NCBI GenBank assembly: GCA_933822405.4
Contig: CAKOGP040001035.1
Coordinates: forward strand, 1-33,286
Reading direction: 5' to 3'
DNA from: Cylindrotheca closterium
Lineage: Eukaryota > Bacillariophyta > Bacillariophyceae > Bacillariales > Bacillariaceae
Length of the DNA stretch: 33,286 nucleotides
The stretch's first letter is position 1. Every line of letters starts with the position of its first letter. The translations under genes and the position numbers were made by a program. Positions 28,486 to 33,286 of the stretch are shown in pieces. The notes below the pieces were generated by a model, which was given only the letters and a program-made list of their open reading frames with translations, did not search any database and had not been told where the DNA came from.

Positions 28486-29829
28486 TTACCATTCATCAAT
28501 ATTCCTGTTCAGCCATGCATCCATTGCTTTGTACCGGTCATCACCGGTATCATCTTCATCGTCTGTATCTGTGGTGGGTCCACTATTCTTGTCATCTTTA
28601 CATTGCGATGCTTCATATCTCTCATCATCGTGATTATTGTTTTCCGTCTTCTTTTGGTATTCAATTTGGAGATGCTTCCGTTGCTCCTTCCTTCTAGTTT
28701 TAGCATTATCAACTTGGCGTCCTCGTCCTGATAGTTCCTTAAAGAGTTGTTGCCGAACGTAGGTGTAGCTCAAATCGTTGTAGTGGCCAATGAAACTCAC
28801 CAACGAGTCAATATCCTTGGCATTATACTCTCTAGAGTATAGATACATGGCGCCTCGGACATTATTGATGCCCTTTTCCCACATGAGTTCGGCGGTCACT
28901 TGTGCTTCGAACCCAAGCTTGTACCGATACGGAATGCGTTTGTAAACCTTGACCACCCGAATGGGCTTATATTTCCTGGTCCATACGCTCCCACCTCGAC
29001 TATTATCAAAGTGTTGTTGCATCCGCCGCTTCATATTTACGGTACTCCCAATATAATACTTGCCATTCTCGCATTCCAATACATATATAGTTGTCTTCTC
29101 GACCATGTATCGGGACATTTTTCTCAGTCCAAACATGAAGTTTGTAAACTTTTGTCGAATATCTGATGATGCGAACTTTTTCGAGGATTCATCCTGTCTA
29201 TATATGTAGTCGTTGGATGTCTCTTTCCGTTTTCTTTGCATCGGAATTTGCCAGAATAACCTTGCTTTGGATTGAGCAAGGGGAGTCCAGTCTTTGTCCT
29301 CATCTTCTTGTTGGATCTGGGTCGTCCTCTTGTTCAGGTCGACCAAAATGGTACCGCATACTGCCAGTAGACAAGCTGGAATTGGCACTGCATATGGTGT
29401 CGCTTGTCTAGAAAACCGCTTTCCAAGCAAGATGAGAAGGAGGACAATCGTCCATTTGAATCGCAGAACGAATTTTGCTCCTGACCATATCGTTCGCGCT
29501 GGTGCTGAAACCTTTTTCACTAGTATTGGATTTTTGTTCTTGAATGTTTGGAGTGGATTTCTCGTAGATTCCTCTTCATTTGGATCTGAACTTTGCCTTA
29601 GAAAAAAGTTTCTTAATCTGGTGGAAACACCGAAGAATGGCGTTTGATGAGGATTATGATTGTAAGAATGATGACAGCTGAACCTACTCGCAGTAGAGCA
29701 TCTTGATTGTGGAAGATTTACAAATGCTGACCCAGGAGAAGCTAGAAGTGAAAATATTATGATGCAACTCAGGGTCAAATTGGCTGTGAGTCGGTTGTAA
29801 CTTGTTTGGCTCATCATCGTCATCGTCAT
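28486..29829 (-). CDS. Putative plastid-targeted GIY-YIG domain membrane protein
   Basis: The protein has 447 residues from ATG 29829, the first of four nearby Met codons; the frame is open farther upstream but without ATG. Residues 17-35 form a hydrophobic signal peptide ending SPGSA, followed by FVNLPQ. An Ala-Phe cleavage site of this kind is the diatom signature for import into the complex plastid. Two hydrophobic segments follow at about 120-136 and 147-163. A GIY-YIG nuclease-type domain starts near 248 (IYVLECENGKYYIGSTVNMK), with the conserved Arg (KRRMQQH) and a Glu in FEAQVTAEL. The C-terminus is basic, then Asp-rich. GIY-YIG proteins cut DNA or act in repair; no specific substrate can be given here. 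It is convergent with the UBE2J1-like gene (150 bp). Confidence 0.75.
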   Translation of the reverse strand: MTMTMMSQTSYNRLTANLTLSCIIIFSLLASPGSAFVNLPQSRCSTASRFSCHHSYNHNPHQTPFFGVSTRLRNFFLRQSSDPNEEESTRNPLQTFKNKNPILVKKVSAPARTIWSGAKFVLRFKWTIVLLLILLGKRFSRQATPYAVPIPACLLAVCGTILVDLNKRTTQIQQEDEDKDWTPLAQSKARLFWQIPMQRKRKETSNDYIYRQDESSKKFASSDIRQKFTNFMFGLRKMSRYMVEKTTIYVLECENGKYYIGSTVNMKRRMQQHFDNSRGGSVWTRKYKPIRVVKVYKRIPYRYKLGFEAQVTAELMWEKGINNVRGAMYLYSREYNAKDIDSLVSFIGHYNDLSYTYVRQQLFKELSGRGRQVDNAKTRRKEQRKHLQIEYQKKTENNNHDDERYEASQCKDDKNSGPTTDTDDEDDTGDDRYKAMDAWLNRNIDEW

Positions 29830-29871
29830 CGTCTGATAAAGGTTATCAGATGAATATGCGTACGGTGTAAT

Positions 29872-30350
29872 AGGGGTTGTCAATGAACCCAACCCAACTA
29901 TTTTTTGTTTATTTTTATTGACCAATAGAAGGGCAGTATTTTTCCCGATATTTGACCACCCCCTTTGAAGCCACGAACCAACTATTTTTGGGGAAAAGCC
30001 GGTAGTTTAGGGAGACGTACGATATCTCGTAGATATATTTGCCTACTTATTTTTCGTCGAAAAATAGCATGACCCAACTATTCTTTGTTTAAGTTTGGGC
30101 TACGTTTACTCAAAATTGAACTGTTCCACACGATAAATCTAAAACATTGGACAAGAATTGTAAATCTTTTATCCCGCGAATCAATTATCTCCGGGTCATT
30201 GAAGACCCAACTATAATATAGTTGGGTCTCTTTTCGGCACAACTATTTTTTTCTTTCTGACCCAAACCAACTATTTTTTTTTTTGGCTCGACCAATCACA
30301 GCTGCCCAAAAAAAAGAAAAAGAGTTGGGTTGGGTTCATTGACAACCCCT
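29872..30350. mobile_element. MITE-like non-autonomous DNA element, 479 bp
   Basis: The ends are a perfect 28-bp terminal inverted repeat (29872-29899 and 30323-30350) starting AGGGGTTGTCAATGAACCC. AAT flanks both sides, giving a 3-bp target duplication; if the repeat is taken to start at GGGG, the duplication reads TA instead. The interior has no coding capacity. It repeats CCCAACTATTTTT-like words in both orientations and has an internal palindrome (GACCCAACTATA, one A, then the complement, about 30206-30230). The superfamily is undecided: TA would suggest Tc1/mariner, a 3-bp duplication PIF/Harbinger. It lies 42 bp upstream of the GIY-YIG ATG. Confidence 0.88.
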
Positions 30351-30868
30351 AATGTGCGTGACATTTTTGTGAGATATATTGGTGATGGCAATAACTGCAT
30401 ATTGCCCGTTGTTGATGATTCCGGATTCCGCTTTCGGAACAGAATGGAATTGTAATTCCGACGCAGGAGAATCTTCGACTGTTTCGACTGATTGATTCAG
30501 AACTGTTGGACGGCGCGTACGTGTCAACTCATGTCAGTTGCTTACGGACCGGCAGCACGGCTCGATCGGATTCAGCCTAAATGATCATCGGCCATCGTCC
30601 GTTGAATTAGCTTCTTGTGCCTAAGTGTTGGTCGCCGTCTCACGAAATTTCGCATTGAATCACATGAAGCACAACACAACGTAATAGAGTAGTAGTTCCC
30701 ACCATTATTCTAAGTGAGGTTCAATCCAAGGCTTTCATAACGCGCACCGTATGAAACTGTTTCTTGCAGATACTTTTTGGCTCTCACAGCACTAGTGCAC
30801 AGTTTGCTTACAGTATTACATTATTACACTGCTATTTCCTTGGTATCCAGCCCGGCAACAGATAAGCA
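30351..30868. other. Intergenic region upstream of the LRR-like gene
   Basis: No gene or repeat was recognised. It presumably contains the promoter of the + strand gene at 30869. Confidence 0.5.
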
Positions 30869-31537
30869 ATGGTTTTCATAACAACATCAGGCGGATCGCT
30901 GTGCATAAGCCCTTACAAGGATGGCCTCAAGCCAAGCCAGGTTGTGAGACAGAGCAAGAACATTCACAGCATCTTGATCATTTTCCCAGATAATGATAAC
31001 ATTGACAACGACGAGAGTATCTTGAATGAAGCAGGATTGGTGGAGCTCTTTCAAGTGATTGCCAGAGACATGCCAGATGTCCGGTCCATCACCATTAGCG
31101 GTTCCAACTACGCCGAATCCCCAAGTGGCCACTCACAAATTGGCAGGCGACGAAACATTCCACCGCTGAAAGCAGTCACTTCGTTGCTCAGCGGCAAATC
31201 AGGTGCACTGCTAGCACTGTGCCTGGTTCAGATTCGATTACTTGGAAGTGATCGCGAGATGATGGATTTCATCAATGCGATACGGATGCATCCCACACTG
31301 CACAGCTTTGATTGCACTGGCTGTGTCTTTCAAACGAGGACGCATCTGGATGCACTCACGGAATCGTGCCAGTGCAAGAATCTTGGTCACTTTTTTCTGA
31401 ACAACGAGTACGTTCTGGAAGAATCACAACCACAACAAGAAGCTACAACACGAAAGCGAGAACGACGTGCTATAACGAGTTCCGCCGATGATGGCTGGGA
31501 TTGGATTTTGAACTATCCACTTAACTTGTGTCATTGA
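30869..31537 (+). CDS. Small LRR-like protein of unknown function
   Basis: The frame has 222 residues from ATG 30869. Segments such as LVELFQVIARDMPDVRSITI, LCLVQIRLLGSDREMMDFIN and MHPTLHSFDCTGCVF alternate predicted helix and strand with the spacing of RNase-inhibitor-type leucine-rich repeats. These are abundant in diatom proteins, so the assignment is by pattern only. The C-terminal 40 residues are charged (TTRKRERRA), followed by SSADDGWDW and LNYPLNLCH. No signal peptide or membrane segment is seen. The 3' end of the frame, with flanking DNA, is duplicated immediately downstream. The gene may be a fragment of a larger LRR gene. Confidence 0.55.
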   Translation: MVFITTSGGSLCISPYKDGLKPSQVVRQSKNIHSILIIFPDNDNIDNDESILNEAGLVELFQVIARDMPDVRSITISGSNYAESPSGHSQIGRRRNIPPLKAVTSLLSGKSGALLALCLVQIRLLGSDREMMDFINAIRMHPTLHSFDCTGCVFQTRTHLDALTESCQCKNLGHFFLNNEYVLEESQPQQEATTRKRERRAITSSADDGWDWILNYPLNLCH

Positions 31538-31717
31538 GCCTCTCTGTAATTCAGGATGGCTGCTGAATGAAAATGATGAACAAGCACAGCAAGAAACAAC
31601 GAGGCGAGGAGGATGTACACCAACGAATTCCGCCGATGATGGCTGGGGTGGATATTGAGTTATCCACTTAACTTGTGTCATTGAGCCTTTGTGTGATTCA
31701 TGATGACGGTTGAATGA
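31420..31717 (+). repeat. Tandem duplication of the LRR-like gene's 3' end, period about 148 bp
   Basis: TTCCGCCGATGATGGCTGGG occurs at 31480 and 31628. TATCCACTTAACTTGTGTCA and TTGAATGAAAATGAT-like sequence follow in both units, with moderate divergence. Unit 1 holds the stop codon of the gene. Unit 2 still reads QAQQETTRRGG, then NSADDGW, in a matching frame before its own stop. Confidence 0.8.
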
Positions 31718-31954
31718 AAATGATCCTCAATCGTGGGAGGATGGCGCCTTGCGGTTGGCAGTTCCTCTGTTCTTTTATTGCAGGAATGCGTCCCTAACAT
31801 TTCTTTGTGTGTATGTGAGGTTGTTCGAAACAATTTGTTGTAGATTAATTCAATATGGAGACTATTTAAAATCGTGTCAGTGCTATAGGTTGTCAAATTA
31901 CAATGTATTCCAATAGTTTCTTATCAACAATCAATTACGTTACGTTACATTACA
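31718..31954. other. Convergent intergenic region
   Basis: No gene. A short ACGTTACGTTACATTACATTAC pentamer-type repeat lies at about 31937-31959, at the 3' end of the coiled-coil gene. Confidence 0.5.
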
Positions 31955-33286
31955 TTACATATCTTTCGTCAAGTCGTCCAGCATCTTGTCGGCTTCTGTT
32001 TGTTCCTCCAGCGGCGCATCGTCAACTTCCTCAATTCCTCCAAAGAGTCTTGTGCTGAAACTTCGCCATGCGGAAGCCGATTGCCTTCGATTCTGGCTCG
32101 TGGCGTTTTGAGTCGAAGCCGAAGTGGAGGTATTAGAGACCCGACTGTTAACGTTCTGATAACTTCCGCCCCATGGCAAAAAGGGAACATCTTCTGTTGA
32201 CATGGAATCGTCCATTGTACTAGTAGTGCCGTCTTCGGTCAATGAAGCCATGCCAAGCGAGCTGATTGATTGCCGAGGAAGTGAAGATGTCGGTAGGAGC
32301 GAAGTCGACGAAGAGCTCATGTTTATGGCAGCCTTTTCATTGGCCTCTTTCAGCTTTGCAATCTCGGCTACAAAGAACTTCTTCTCTTTTTCCAACCCCT
32401 CGATGTATGATTTCATCTTCTCTCGCGCCTCATCATCCTTGTAATCCTCACATTCACGTCGAAGAGATTGAATTTCTTCGGCCTGCGCTTTGATGGTTCG
32501 ATCCTTCTCTGCCAATTTTGCCCGAGATTGAAGCAAATCTCCTTGAAGTTTGGCCGATGGCTTCTCAAAGCCTTCGTCGTCCGATCCATCAGTGTCGACG
32601 GATAGATGCGTATTCAGATCGTCTTCTTCCACCAAGGGCAAGTCGCTCGAGTACGATCGGTTATTAATCGAATGCATGGAAGACATGCTCAGCATTGCAG
32701 ATTCCTTCTGTTCCAGTCGCTTCTTGAGGATTTCATTTTCGACAAGGAGCATCTGATCATCTTCCTGATTGTGCAAAGCTGATACTAATTCTTCCATTTT
32801 TGCCTCCATCTCGGCAATCATAGCTTCCAGCTCTTGATTCCTGTCTGTCTGCTTTTGAAGTTCAAACTCCAATGCTTCTCGTTCCAGTTGAGAATCAGAA
32901 TGCCCCTGCGACAGCTCCTTTTCGTACGCTTCCAGTTCATCCAGCAATTGGGATACTCGTTGCTTTTCGTGCTCAAGACTTCCACGTTGGGCACTGGACT
33001 CGGCGCTTGACCATTCGTCAATAAAGGAACTGGCATCACTAAATATCGAGGTGCGCAATTTGTTGGAAAAGGAGGGTCTCGAAGTTCGACTCATGCCACT
33101 ACCGCGGCTATTGATACTCTGCCGAACATGAATGCCGCCGTCGTGCGAATTTCTTCCACTCGATAACAATGACTCAAGTTTACTCTGATTATTGACCTCC
33201 TCGAGCGGTTGTTTTTCCTTGATCTCTTCCAAATGATTATTATTATCTGATCTGCTGTTTAGAGACCGTCGTGACAAATGCTCTGC
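31955..33286 (-). CDS. Ser-rich coiled-coil protein, 5' end outside window
   Basis: The frame is open from the stop at 31955 to the right edge without an ATG that can be taken as the start (it reads AEHLSRRSLNSR at the edge), so the N-terminus is missing. At least 443 residues are visible. A Ser/Arg/Asn-rich stretch comes first. Long heptad-like coiled coils follow (EKQRVSQLLDELEAYEKELS; LEAMIAEMEAKMEELVSALH; AKLAEKDRTIKAQAEEIQSL). A Ser/Thr-rich low-complexity segment and a short acidic tail (EEQTEADKMLDDLTKDM) end it. No catalytic domain is visible. A cytoskeletal or scaffold role is possible but unsupported. Confidence 0.75.
   Translation of the reverse strand, partial: AEHLSRRSLNSRSDNNNHLEEIKEKQPLEEVNNQSKLESLLSSGRNSHDGGIHVRQSINSRGSGMSRTSRPSFSNKLRTSIFSDASSFIDEWSSAESSAQRGSLEHEKQRVSQLLDELEAYEKELSQGHSDSQLEREALEFELQKQTDRNQELEAMIAEMEAKMEELVSALHNQEDDQMLLVENEILKKRLEQKESAMLSMSSMHSINNRSYSSDLPLVEEDDLNTHLSVDTDGSDDEGFEKPSAKLQGDLLQSRAKLAEKDRTIKAQAEEIQSLRRECEDYKDDEAREKMKSYIEGLEKEKKFFVAEIAKLKEANEKAAINMSSSSTSLLPTSSLPRQSISSLGMASLTEDGTTSTMDDSMSTEDVPFLPWGGSYQNVNSRVSNTSTSASTQNATSQNRRQSASAWRSFSTRLFGGIEEVDDAPLEEQTEADKMLDDLTKDM

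Overview
The window looks like nuclear DNA of a stramenopile alga, most likely a pennate diatom. The evidence is short GT-AG introns, a signal peptide ending in a diatom-type plastid-import site (Ala-Phe), a glutathione peroxidase that appears to use UGA as selenocysteine, and retroelement Gag proteins of the kind common in diatom genomes. No species call is possible from sequence alone. Proposed functions rest on motifs read by eye; no database search was run.

Left two thirds (about 1-19,300): a repeat-rich island. It holds a degenerate + strand Gag-like frame (1157-1792) and a decayed minus-strand Ty3/gypsy-type element: Gag-like relic 8220-8950, then RT, RNase H and integrase in 7788-2822, broken by at least two in-frame stops and three frameshifts. 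A rearranged Ty1/copia-type element follows (RNase H 14339-14914, LTR 14036-14332, Gag-protease 11648-13849, extra LTR pieces at 11251-11437 and 14931-15197). Two copies of a P-loop NTPase/nuclease-like gene, resembling Crinkler-type proteins, flank the copia element. The right copy (16415-19144) is open; the left (9429-11064) is 5'-truncated and carries a 344-bp frameshifting deletion.

Right third (about 19,690-33,286): a compact, gene-dense stretch of ordinary host genes. In order: a probable selenoprotein glutathione peroxidase (-), a DUF2470 membrane protein (-), a GRWD1/Rrb1-type WD40 ribosome-assembly protein (+, one 74-nt intron), two paralogous EF-hand proteins with CaaX-like C-termini (-, -), a UBE2J1/Ubc6-type tail-anchored ubiquitin-conjugating enzyme (+, one 414-nt intron), a putative plastid-targeted GIY-YIG membrane protein (-), a 479-bp MITE-like element just upstream of it, a small LRR-like protein (+) with a tandemly duplicated 3' end, and a coiled-coil protein (-) running off the right edge.

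The genes do not form one pathway. The observations most worth checking are the UGA codon at the peroxidase active site, the LTR/poly(A)/RNase H junction at 14,918-14,931, the duplicated NTPase, the MITE-like element, the plastid-targeted GIY-YIG protein, and a recurrent TACCGGTA palindrome confined to intergenic DNA.
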